Assembly: GCA_039028315.1 (NCBI GenBank) | Contig: JBCCIH010000014.1 | Coordinates: 1-19,392 of the forward strand | Length of the DNA: 19,392 nucleotides | Reading direction: 5' to 3' | From: Thermodesulfobacteriota bacterium | GTDB taxonomy: Bacteria; Desulfobacterota_D; UBA1144; Nemesobacterales; UBA2774 | Part shown: positions 8,212-15,544 of the stretch, one piece after another | Position numbering within the stretch: the first letter of the stretch is position 1 | Layout of the letters: each line of letters opens with the position of its first letter | Notes under the pieces: generated by a model | Databases searched by the model: none | Told to the model about the DNA's origin: nothing | The model's input: the letters and a program-made list of their open reading frames with translations, nothing else | Made by a program: the position numbers and the translations under genes

Positions 8212-8421
8212 CTAGCCAAAATATGATTCTGGATCACTGATTACATTATCTGCATAGACCTTAGCTTCCATCCACTCAGAGATCTTTCCTAATTCAACTA
8301 CTTGTTTAGACACTGCTGCCTGTGCAACAATAAGCTCTGATTTAGGATCCCAGATAATCTGCCAGTTGTCATCTCTAAATCCCCTAACCCAGCCGAAAGG
8401 GAATGTTCCAACATCACCCAA
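8212..8421 (-). CDS. Small 69-aa protein of unknown function, TTG start
   Basis: I do not recognise this protein. It is 69 residues long, soluble-looking and acidic, with aromatic residues near the N-terminus (FPFGW, DDNWQIIWDP) and a helix-like middle (about 31-56). It has no signal peptide, membrane span or Cys. The start is TTG at 8421: GAGGAG (8435-8430) lies eight bases before it, and no ATG in frame is well placed. It is the first gene of a tight run (18 and 21 bases to the next two genes, both alpha/beta hydrolases), with a candidate promoter just upstream. That context and the SD argue it is real. It might act with the hydrolases, but nothing in the residues shows how. Confidence 0.6.
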   Translation of the reverse strand: MGDVGTFPFGWVRGFRDDNWQIIWDPKSELIVAQAAVSKQVVELGKISEWMEAKVYADNVISDPESYFG

Positions 8422-8429
8422 AATAGTAA

Positions 8430-8435
8430 CTCCTC
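8430..8435 (-). promoter_or_regulatory. Ribosome binding site that fixes the TTG start of the 69-aa gene
   Basis: GAGGAG on the minus strand with an 8-base spacer (TTACTATT) to TTG at 8421-8419. It is one of the better SD sequences in this run and is the main reason to accept the non-ATG start. Confidence 0.65.
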
Positions 8436-8454
8436 AAACTTTTTAGTGCTATAG

Positions 8455-8482
8455 ATTTTATTGGAAAAATAGAAAAGCTCAA
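8455..8482 (-). promoter_or_regulatory. Candidate promoter for the 69-aa/hydrolase/lhgO run
   Basis: On the minus strand TTGAGC (8482-8477), a 16-base spacer and TAAAAT (8460-8455). Transcription would begin near 8448, leaving a leader of about 27 bases that includes the GAGGAG site. The -35 is only a moderate match. Confidence 0.4.
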
Positions 8483-8512
8483 TATGTTGATCTGAAATTG
8501 TGTTTTTGCAGA

Positions 8513-8530
8513 GGAGACCGTGCAGTCTCC
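8513..8530 (-). terminator. Hairpin after the VWA gene, possible terminator without a U tract
   Basis: A perfect 6-bp inverted repeat GGAGAC-CGTGCA-GTCTCC lies about 45 bases past the VWA stop and just before the candidate promoter of the next run. Two more pairs form outside one mismatch. Neither strand has a T run after the stem, so it is not a classic intrinsic terminator. It could instead protect mRNA ends or bind a regulator. Confidence 0.3.
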
Positions 8531-8573
8531 CCTAGCATTAAAATCTTAAAGACATTTCGTTAATTTCTAGAAT

Positions 8574-9965
8574 CTACTGCTGATAGTTATATGCATTTGC
8601 CTTTTGTTTTTTTATCATCTTCTTGCCCTGATCAGACTCTGGTTCGGGTGGCGCAGCCCGTAAGTCTTGAATCATAGCTTTAAGCTCTTCTTCTTGTTTA
8701 ACTGTCTGCTCATTTTTATAACGGCTTTTATTCACTACTTGAATTCTTTTATATGAATCATTCAACTCTAAGAGCGCCTCCCCCGGTCTACCTTCCTCAT
8801 AATCCAAAATAGCTTGATCTAGACCAAAAGCGGCATCAACTGATACTCCTCTGGCTAAGACTGCCTCGTTTAGGTTCTGATCCACAATAGATTTATCTTT
8901 TGTAACTAGATATGAAAGGGCTTTGCTAATGTTACTTTTCTGATTGTTATCTAAAAGGTCCTCATAGGAAAGATCTGCTTTTAATAATCCCTTTTCACCT
9001 ATTTTGTCTGTGGGAACATTAACTTTGATTAGTATATCCCTTTGTTGGCCCGCAAACATATCTCCTAATTTTATTTTGATTTTCTCATCGGAACTAGAGG
9101 AATATGAATAGCCGTAGATCTGTTCTATGCTCACCCCGGGCTCAAGTGTAATTGTGATAGTGGGTGATTTTGCTATTGTTGTAGAAAGCTGTCCAAACTC
9201 TTTTTGAAATATTGCTGCGAGTTGGTTTGGTGATTCTATAAAGTAATAATTTCCAGCACCATATTGGGCAATGCACAAAAGCAAATTCTCGTCATAGTCT
9301 AATCCTAAGCCCATTGTAGTGATCTGTATGTTTTTCTCAGATGCGATGCTTGAAATACGCGAGAGCTCACCTATATCGGTAATGCCTTCATTTGCGAGGC
9401 CGTCAGACAATAGAATTACTCTGTTTATATAGCCGGCTCTTGATACGGACTCTAACTGACTAATACCGTAAATTAGACCTCCTGAAAGATTTGTGGAGTT
9501 AGTTGGATAAAGGGAATCCACGGCTGAAATCGCTGCGTCCTTGTTACTTAGAGGCTGAATAGGAAACAAAACCTGTACTTCAGTAGAGTATGCAATAATT
9601 GAAAGCCGATCGCTGGCCTGGAGTCTGTTTATTATTTCTTTTGCGGCCTTTTTTGCATAACTAATTTTGCCCTTATCACTCATTGAACCGCTTCTATCTA
9701 TAACTATAGCTAAGTTTACGGGAGCTCTTGCAAGCATCGGAATGTCTTTTCTGCCTGTAAGTTTAATATTAACGAGTTGCTCAGTAGCAGTACCTTTTTC
9801 AACAAATGGATGGCTAATACCTACATCCCAAACAACTGTTTTTACGTCTGGGGGAACTATAAGCGGTGGCTCGGGCATCTGAGTAGCTATGGAATTTTGG
9901 CTGACACTCGTTACTACTACTAATAATAAAAGCACAAACAATACTATTCTTTTTGAGAAAAACAT
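8574..9965 (-). CDS. Secreted von Willebrand factor A (VWA) domain protein, third gene of an ECF sigma unit
   Basis: An exported protein with a metal-dependent adhesion fold. It has 463 residues. The N-terminus is a signal peptide: basic K5/R6, a hydrophobic core at 8-19 and a likely cleavage near SIA (25-27). No lipobox is seen. The VWA domain spans about 83-260 with the MIDAS set DRSGS (D90, S92, S94), T158 in STNLSGG and D188 in LLSDG, so metal binding should be intact. A beta-rich region (265-345) follows, then a helical tail with TPR-like LDQAILDYEEGRPGEAL (378-394) and a Gln/Lys-rich end. The layout resembles YfbK-type VWA proteins. The start has AGGAG seven bases upstream. It is the last gene of the sigma/anti-sigma unit, 68 bases after the anti-sigma stop, so it may sense or transmit an envelope signal. 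That role is inference. Confidence 0.85.
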   Translation of the reverse strand: MFFSKRIVLFVLLLLVVVTSVSQNSIATQMPEPPLIVPPDVKTVVWDVGISHPFVEKGTATEQLVNIKLTGRKDIPMLARAPVNLAIVIDRSGSMSDKGKISYAKKAAKEIINRLQASDRLSIIAYSTEVQVLFPIQPLSNKDAAISAVDSLYPTNSTNLSGGLIYGISQLESVSRAGYINRVILLSDGLANEGITDIGELSRISSIASEKNIQITTMGLGLDYDENLLLCIAQYGAGNYYFIESPNQLAAIFQKEFGQLSTTIAKSPTITITLEPGVSIEQIYGYSYSSSSDEKIKIKLGDMFAGQQRDILIKVNVPTDKIGEKGLLKADLSYEDLLDNNQKSNISKALSYLVTKDKSIVDQNLNEAVLARGVSVDAAFGLDQAILDYEEGRPGEALLELNDSYKRIQVVNKSRYKNEQTVKQEEELKAMIQDLRAAPPEPESDQGKKMIKKQKANAYNYQQ

Positions 9966-10017
9966 AATGCATCTCCTATAATGATTTGATATGCATTATT
10001 ACGAACGGCAGTAATAA
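9964..10017 (-). promoter_or_regulatory. Overlapping alternative RNA stems over the start of the VWA gene
   Basis: On the minus-strand transcript, two perfect inverted repeats share bases. Stem A is TTATTAC (10017-10011) / GTAATAA (10002-9996) with an 8-base loop. Stem B is ATAATGCAT (9999-9991) / ATGCATTAT (9972-9964) with an 18-base loop. The loop of B carries the SD (TAGGAG, 9978-9973), and its 3' arm covers the first two bases of the ATG at 9965. The arms overlap at 9996-9999, so A and B cannot both form fully. This suggests translational control of the VWA gene, but it is untested and AT-rich repeats of this size can arise by chance. Confidence 0.4.
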
Positions 10018-10033
10018 AAGATTTATATAAGGA

Positions 10034-11071
10034 TTAATTAGATGGAACTGAATTAGAAGATTCCTCTTTTTTCAATCTATCCAATTCAATCTTATCTTGG
10101 ATAGCCTGAATTCTTGTGTTTGCAAAATAAGACTCTTCTGGAGCAACCTGCTGCAGGTTCATATAATTGGTGATTGCTTTATCAAATTCTCCCTGCTCTT
10201 CATAACACTCGGCAAGCTCTTTATAAGACTTTTGCTGGGAGGATTTAGATTGCGGCATATTAGAATTAAGAAACGCCTCGTTTGTTCTAATAGATAAATC
10301 GCAATTAGTTTTGTTTTTCTGTGAAGCTATAATTGCCTCACCTTTTTCCCTTAGTTCAAGATCTTGATTAGAGAGGTCTGATTGAACATTACTTTGTGGT
10401 GAAACCTCACTTTTATTCTTGGCCATGACCTGAGATTTTTCATTCTTAGGTAATTGCTTTTTTTTGACCTGTTCTAGTTCTGGATTTAATTCTAGCTCTT
10501 TAGACTCCATTGGAGCCGGTACTGCAGGCGGTGGCGGAGGAATTGGTTGTAAATTCCTTGCGTCAGATTCTATGGAATGTTCCAAGATATTATCTTCTGC
10601 ATAAAGCTGCTCTTCTTGTCTTAAAACTGCCCCCTCCATTTGAACATTCTCATCCGAAAATGTGGTTTGACCACCAGCGGGTTCATTTGCCTGGACAGGG
10701 GTCTTAATAGTAGAAATCTCTGGGCCAATATTAGCTGCATCATAACCGTAATAAAACCATACCGATAACGCTATGGCAGTGGTCAGAGCTGGAACTAATA
10801 TGGGACGAAATCCCCATTTGTTCCAAAAAGTTTTTTGACCTAAATTGGTTTTTACTGAAGCTTCTTTAGATATGTTTTGAAGAGTCTGTGATGAAACTTC
10901 GGGCAGGGCTTGATTGTTCGCAGCCATTTTGATCAAAGTTAGTTCTTCAAACTCTTTTAAGCACTCGTCGCTGCAGCTGCTTAAATGATCTTTGATGCTG
11001 TCCTTTTGCTCTTGGCTAAGCTCGCCGCTTAGATATTCAAGTAAAAGTTCGCTGCACTCTTTACATTCCAT
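10034..11071 (-). CDS. Membrane anti-sigma factor: zinc finger, one membrane span, proline-rich linker, TPR-like periplasmic domain
   Basis: The predicted partner of the ECF sigma factor encoded just upstream. It has 345 residues. The N-terminal cytosolic zinc-finger domain has C3, C6, H29, C33 and C37; the usual anti-sigma motif is HxxxCxxC, while here the last gap is three residues (HxxxCxxxC). A membrane span lies at about 89-109. The periplasmic part starts with an acidic stretch, then QPIPPPPPAVPAP (175-187), a charged Lys/Gln-rich region, and a TPR-like repeat (ELAECYEEQGEFDKAITNYM, 285-304). The ATG at 11071 is two bases after the sigma stop. The SD AAGGAG (11090-11085) lies inside the sigma gene with a long 13-base spacer, which fits translational coupling. 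It should hold the sigma factor at the membrane until an envelope signal arrives. The family call is good; the signal is unknown. Confidence 0.84.
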   Translation of the reverse strand: MECKECSELLLEYLSGELSQEQKDSIKDHLSSCSDECLKEFEELTLIKMAANNQALPEVSSQTLQNISKEASVKTNLGQKTFWNKWGFRPILVPALTTAIALSVWFYYGYDAANIGPEISTIKTPVQANEPAGGQTTFSDENVQMEGAVLRQEEQLYAEDNILEHSIESDARNLQPIPPPPPAVPAPMESKELELNPELEQVKKKQLPKNEKSQVMAKNKSEVSPQSNVQSDLSNQDLELREKGEAIIASQKNKTNCDLSIRTNEAFLNSNMPQSKSSQQKSYKELAECYEEQGEFDKAITNYMNLQQVAPEESYFANTRIQAIQDKIELDRLKKEESSNSVPSN

Positions 11072-11073
11072 AA

Positions 11074-11742
11074 CTATGATGATGCTCCTTTAGCTTTATT
11101 GATTTCATCAAAATACCCTGATTCTGTAAATATTTGCCTCAGGTTCTGATATGCATATCTAAGGCGGCTTTTTACAGTTCCAAGCGGCGCTTGGGTAATA
11201 TCTGAAATCTCATTAAGTGAAAGTCCCTGAATCTCTTTTAACACAAATACTTCTTTGAATTCTTCCTTTAATGAATCTAGGCCACTATCTAAGAGCTGTC
11301 CGATTTCTTTGTCATAAAGCTTATCATCTTGACCTCTCTCACTGCTACGCATCAATTCAAGGACAACCGCACCAGTTTGCTGCTCTGTAGACAAAGGCGC
11401 ATCAAGAGAGCGGTGTCGTCTATGGCTCTCAGTTCGCAGATGATCAATACAGTGGTTTCGCGCTATGCTATAAAGCCAAGTCGTAAACTTCTGATTAGGA
11501 TCGTAACTATTTTTTCTTTCAATCACCTTTATAAATATTTCTTGAAGAAGATCCTCTGCTTGTATTTTGTTATTGCCAGTCATCTTCATTATAAACCTCA
11601 GAACACCAGCGCTATGCCTATTAAGTAGCACATCAAAACTTCCTGCATTGCCGTTTTGAAACTTTCTCATAGCTTGTTCGTCAGAAATCTCTTTTTTCCC
11701 GATTAGTCCTAGCACGTTAGATGTCATCCAATTTGAACTCAC
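11074..11742 (-). CDS. ECF-type RNA polymerase sigma factor
   Basis: An alternative sigma factor of the extracytoplasmic-function type. It has 222 residues. Region 2 spans about 35-105, with EDLLQEIFIKV (63-73) and WLYSIARNHCIDHLR (89-103). Region 4 spans about 155-205, with the helix-turn-helix LSLNEISDITQAPLGTVKSR (174-193). There is no region 1.1 or 3. The longest frame begins with GTG at 11742; an ATG at 11727 (residue 6) is an alternative. Neither has a strong SD, so the start is uncertain by a few residues. It is followed after two bases by its anti-sigma factor and then by the VWA gene. A consensus TATAAT and a perfect palindrome lie upstream. I see no clear ECF-type GGAAC promoter, so autoregulation by the usual route is not evident from the sequence. 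Confidence 0.9.
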   Translation of the reverse strand: MSSNWMTSNVLGLIGKKEISDEQAMRKFQNGNAGSFDVLLNRHSAGVLRFIMKMTGNNKIQAEDLLQEIFIKVIERKNSYDPNQKFTTWLYSIARNHCIDHLRTESHRRHRSLDAPLSTEQQTGAVVLELMRSSERGQDDKLYDKEIGQLLDSGLDSLKEEFKEVFVLKEIQGLSLNEISDITQAPLGTVKSRLRYAYQNLRQIFTESGYFDEINKAKGASS

Positions 11743-11961
11743 AGATTTACTAGCTATTTATTATAAAACGCGTTTTATCTAATTATACGATCATGATCTA
11801 ATAAAGATTTAAATACTACTGTTTCAGATAATAACTCAAATATTCTATAAATGATTCTTCAGTTTTATTGCATAGATAAATTTTGCTCTTAACAAAATTT
11901 TAATTGTATCGAAATTCCTATCAATTATTCTTGTCCATATAATATTAGAGCAATTAAAAAA
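11743..11961. promoter_or_regulatory. Divergent control region between the sigma factor and the AsmA gene
   Basis: This is 219 bases without a gene. On the minus strand TATAAT (11787-11782) would serve the sigma gene. A perfect 16-bp palindrome ATAAAACGCGTTTTAT (11763-11778) covers the predicted start of transcription, and a second perfect 10-bp palindrome GATCATGATC (11789-11798) lies directly behind the -10. On the plus strand TATAAT (11938-11943) could serve the AsmA gene with a short leader of about 12 bases. Neither -10 has a good -35 partner at 17 bases. A repressor operator is the simplest reading of the palindromes. Confidence 0.45.
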
Positions 11962-14646
11962 ATGAGAAAAATAATTGTATCAATCGGGATTCTAATCGTA
12001 TTGTTTATTATTGTAGCAGCGCTTGCGGTCTTGAACCTCAATTTTTTTATTAACGGTAATAAAGATTATTTCTTGTCTCAAATTGAGCAATCACTCGGCA
12101 GAAAACTCCAAGTAGCTCAAATCAATACAGGTTTTAGGGACGGGCTTGGAATACGTCTTAAGAACGTCTCAATAAGTGATGATCCCAGATTCTCTGATAA
12201 AGACTTTATTAGAGCATCTGATATACAAATCAATGTGAAACTTATCCCCCTTTTGGCTAAAAAAATAAATATATCAAAGCTCATTTTAAACAAACCATTT
12301 ATTACAGTTATAGAGAACAAGAATGGTGAGTACAATTTTGAAACACTCGGCAACAATAAAAAAAGCAAAGGAGACAAAAGCTCACAGAGTTCGGACAAGA
12401 AATCTCCCCTTTCACTATTTGCTTCATCAATTATTGTTCAAGAAGGCCAAATAAACTTTATCGATCAAAGAAATGAGACAAATTTGCAGCTGCAGAAAAT
12501 AGATTTAGACATTAAAGATTTGGGCTTTGAGAATAAAATACCTATAAATCTTGCGGCAGCAGTATTATCAAGCGAGCAGAATCTGGATTTAGATGCAGTT
12601 ATTAGCCCGATTAGCAGTGATAGTGAATTAAATGAAATACAGGCAAATGGGGAACTACATGTTTCAGAGCTAAACATTAGTACACTTAAAAAGTTTCTAC
12701 CCGTTATTGACAAGCACATACCAAAAGGACTTGATCTATCAGGTCCTGTTGCTGGCAAACTTGAGTTTGCTGGGACATTAGAGTCAATTAGTTTTAATAG
12801 AATTGGCATCAGCGCAAGTGTGTTTGGCGCGAGCGTGCCAAATTTTGAACTATCAGGGAAACTAGGACCGCTCGGCAGCAAATCCGAGAATTTCTCACTA
12901 GATACGAAGTTTAGCCTTCAAAAAGCTAACATCAGTAAGCTTCGAAATTTTTCACTAATAAAGGATTCGATCCCAAACAGTTTATCTACTCAAGGCACAC
13001 TTAATGTTAGCGGCAGAGTATCCGGTTCTGCGGAAGATTTAGAATTCAACCAGGTAAAAATAGATGCCACTCTAAGCCGCTTAGCTATGATCGGGAAATT
13101 CTTTAAACCCAAAGACACGCCGTTTTCAATCACAGCAAGCGGTGAAATTTCTGATTCTGTTGTCGTTATCAAAAGAGCCAATATTAATATTGATAATTTA
13201 GATCTGTCAGCAAACGGTGAAATCAATCGCGGTGTTACTAATCTGCTCAATATTTCAGTTAGCTCAAACAAAATAGACCTGGCATCTATGAGCGAGACTT
13301 TCCCATCAATAAAAGAATATAAACCTACAGGTTATCTTAAACTTGAGCCAACTAATTTGACGGGCGAATTGGGAAAAGGCCAAATCCCACAGATAAAGGG
13401 ATCTTTGAACCTTGAAGATGTGAGCCTTGAGCCTGAATCTTTAGCTGAACCACTTAGAGACATCAATACGAAAATAAATTTTACGGGCAGATCTGCTGAT
13501 GTTGGCCAAATGACTCTAAGGATGGGTAATTCGAAACTAAATCTAACCTCTAAAATAGACAGCTTCAGTCCTTTAGTTTTAAGCTATAAAGTCTCTTCTC
13601 CGCAACTATATTTATCTGATTTTAGTAAAGAAGAAGTTTCCACTAACAAAGCGCAAGTGTTAAGAGATTTCAAAAGTGAAGGAAAAGTATCAAATAAAAG
13701 TAATAATATTTCGGTCTTAGGAAAGCTCTCATCTTCAGAGGCTGATCTATCTGATTTTGAGCTTGAGAATCTAAATGCCAAATTCAATCTAATAGGCGAA
13801 AGCCTTAAAATTGAAGAGTTTAGCACCAAAGCCTATCAGGGCAGTATTAAAGGAAAAGCAAGTTATGGCTTTGGTAAAAATCCAGATTTTACATTAATAT
13901 CAAAGGCAGTTGGGATTGATTTAACAAGCTTTTTAAGCTCTTCGGACAATAAGATTGAGGGCAAAGCTAACCTTGATATAAATATTTTTGGAAGCGGTAA
14001 GGATTGGACAAAAATAAAGAACACACTAAAAGGCACTGCAAAAGCTGAGATAGTAAATGGAGCTGTTTTGGATATAAATATCGCAGATCAAGTGCTAAAA
14101 GGTATTACAGGCATTGAGGGACTTACTTTCTTAGTATCCGAGCAAACAAAAGAAAAATATCCCCAAGTTTTTACTGCCCAAGACACAGAGTTTGATGAAT
14201 TTAAATCCTCATTTATCATTGAAAAAGGCAAGATGGAGACAACTAATTTAAGAATTAGTTCAAAAGATTATACTATCACCGGCAAAGGTTGGATGAATCT
14301 TGATGGAAAAATCGATTTAAAATCTCTACTAACATTATCTGAGCAACTCTCTTTAGACTTAGAAACTGACATTCCTGATTTACGCTTAATAACAAATGAT
14401 AATAATAGAGTTGAGATACCCTACGTCATTGCCGGCGTGCTGCCTAATGCAAAGGCTAAACCAGATGTCTCATATCTATCTAAACTGATCCAAAGGGCTG
14501 GAATCAGAAAAGTGCTGGACGGATTAACATCCGGTTCTGATGAGAGCGCACAAAATGAAAATCCGCCGGATACAGATCAGCCGCCAAAAAAAGAGGAAAA
14601 AAGACTTGATGAAAAATTATTTGATGAACTAAAGGATCTTTTTTAG
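11962..14646 (+). CDS. AsmA-family envelope protein
   Basis: A large protein of the AsmA group (related to TamB and YhdP), which spans the periplasm and is linked in other bacteria to lipid transport and outer-membrane homeostasis. It has 894 residues. A single N-terminal membrane span lies at about 4-26 with basic residues before it. The AsmA-typical region follows (SLGRKLQVAQINTGFRDGLG, 45-64, then VSISDDPRF). Most of the remainder is a long series of alternating hydrophobic/polar strands with many Ser, Asn and Asp, as expected of the beta-groove fold. The C-terminus is Pro/Lys/Glu-rich and ends in LFDELKDLF, resembling the short C-terminal motif of AsmA-like proteins. The SD is weak (gag, 11 bases upstream). 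It is divergent from the ECF sigma factor and followed after 47 bases by a secreted LolA-like gene, so it may belong to an envelope-stress regulon (inference). Confidence 0.85.
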   Translation: MRKIIVSIGILIVLFIIVAALAVLNLNFFINGNKDYFLSQIEQSLGRKLQVAQINTGFRDGLGIRLKNVSISDDPRFSDKDFIRASDIQINVKLIPLLAKKINISKLILNKPFITVIENKNGEYNFETLGNNKKSKGDKSSQSSDKKSPLSLFASSIIVQEGQINFIDQRNETNLQLQKIDLDIKDLGFENKIPINLAAAVLSSEQNLDLDAVISPISSDSELNEIQANGELHVSELNISTLKKFLPVIDKHIPKGLDLSGPVAGKLEFAGTLESISFNRIGISASVFGASVPNFELSGKLGPLGSKSENFSLDTKFSLQKANISKLRNFSLIKDSIPNSLSTQGTLNVSGRVSGSAEDLEFNQVKIDATLSRLAMIGKFFKPKDTPFSITASGEISDSVVVIKRANINIDNLDLSANGEINRGVTNLLNISVSSNKIDLASMSETFPSIKEYKPTGYLKLEPTNLTGELGKGQIPQIKGSLNLEDVSLEPESLAEPLRDINTKINFTGRSADVGQMTLRMGNSKLNLTSKIDSFSPLVLSYKVSSPQLYLSDFSKEEVSTNKAQVLRDFKSEGKVSNKSNNISVLGKLSSSEADLSDFELENLNAKFNLIGESLKIEEFSTKAYQGSIKGKASYGFGKNPDFTLISKAVGIDLTSFLSSSDNKIEGKANLDINIFGSGKDWTKIKNTLKGTAKAEIVNGAVLDINIADQVLKGITGIEGLTFLVSEQTKEKYPQVFTAQDTEFDEFKSSFIIEKGKMETTNLRISSKDYTITGKGWMNLDGKIDLKSLLTLSEQLSLDLETDIPDLRLITNDNNRVEIPYVIAGVLPNAKAKPDVSYLSKLIQRAGIRKVLDGLTSGSDESAQNENPPDTDQPPKKEEKRLDEKLFDELKDLF

Positions 14647-14693
14647 TAATTTGAGTATCATAAACTACATCTAATCTTTAAGGAGGATCAGAA

Positions 14694-15479
14694 ATGAAAA
14701 GAGTTTTCTCTATAATAGTGCTAAGTACAGCTTTAATACTACCTTTGACGCTATTTTCCAGTGCGCAGCTGGATGAGTCTTATGAAGCTCACGGCGGGCT
14801 TGAGACTTTCCAGAAATACGGCGGACTTGAGTATGATCAGCAGATGGTAATAAGTGGTGTTATTAATGTCTCAGATAATCAAGTTTTTGATTTAAAATCC
14901 CGTAAGGCTCTTATCACAAGTGATAAATATACAGTCGGTTTTGACGGTAACGAGGCTTGGATAACACCAAATGTGCAAGCACTTGGTATACCTCCCAGGT
15001 TCTATGCACTTACACCATTTTATTTCTTTGGGCTTCCTTTCTTGTTTGCGGATCCAGGAGTTAATATTGAATCGCTTGGAACTAAAGAGCTCAACGGAAC
15101 ACAGTACAATGTTATTAAAGTTACCTATGACCCTGGAATAGGCGACACCCCTGACGATGATTATGTCGTCTACCTAGATAAAGATACTAATCAGATAAAG
15201 CTAGTTCATTACATTGTCACCTACCCTCCGCTAATGCAGGGAAAGTCTGTAGATGAGTTAGAGCGTCACGCGGCAGTGTATGAAGAGTGGCAGGAAGTTG
15301 GCGGTCTTGTGGTGCCAAAAAAGCTTAGCTTTTACGAATGGTCGGATGATCAATTGGGAGATAGCGCTCGTGGTTATATGACTTTTGAAGATGTAACATT
15401 TAGCGTGCAAACTCCAGATCCTAAAATCTTTGAAATGCCAGATGGTGCTGTAGTGGATAACTCTCACAAAGCACAATAG
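14694..15479 (+). CDS. Secreted LolA/DUF6503-like protein
   Basis: An exported protein of unknown exact role. It has 261 residues. The signal peptide covers 1-24 (MKRVF, a hydrophobic core, SSA before Q25) and has no lipobox. The mature part begins YEAHGGLETFQKYGGLEYD (30-48). FDGNEAWITP (about 82-91) and a series of strand-like segments follow. This layout resembles the DUF6503 and LolA/LolB-like lipid-binding folds that start with an AHGG-type helix. The start is backed by a strong AAGGAGG nine bases or so upstream. It lies 47 bases after the AsmA gene and could be cotranscribed; fumC follows after 65 bases. A role in carrying lipids or lipoproteins through the periplasm fits both fold and neighbour but is inference. 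The family name is from memory of motif patterns and not from a search. Confidence 0.65.
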   Translation: MKRVFSIIVLSTALILPLTLFSSAQLDESYEAHGGLETFQKYGGLEYDQQMVISGVINVSDNQVFDLKSRKALITSDKYTVGFDGNEAWITPNVQALGIPPRFYALTPFYFFGLPFLFADPGVNIESLGTKELNGTQYNVIKVTYDPGIGDTPDDDYVVYLDKDTNQIKLVHYIVTYPPLMQGKSVDELERHAAVYEEWQEVGGLVVPKKLSFYEWSDDQLGDSARGYMTFEDVTFSVQTPDPKIFEMPDGAVVDNSHKAQ

Positions 15480-15492
15480 AAAAATTTCTTTA

Positions 15493-15505
15493 TTATGGCA
15501 TAATT
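15493..15505. promoter_or_regulatory. 13-bp palindrome in front of fumC
   Basis: ATTATG-G-CATAAT is a perfect odd palindrome in the 65-base gap between the LolA-like gene and fumC, 39 bases before the fumC ATG. It could be an operator. As a hairpin it would be too weak and has no T tract, so it is unlikely to terminate transcription. Confidence 0.25.
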
Positions 15506-15544
15506 AAGACTCCCAAAAACGCAAATCCAAGGAGGAGTGTAATT

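Noticed and set aside
12465..12881. A 138-codon minus-strand open frame within the AsmA gene
   Set aside because: The plus-strand AsmA frame is continuous and well supported. The Ser/Leu-rich reverse frame is typical of antisense to Ser/Asn/Lys-rich coding sequence.
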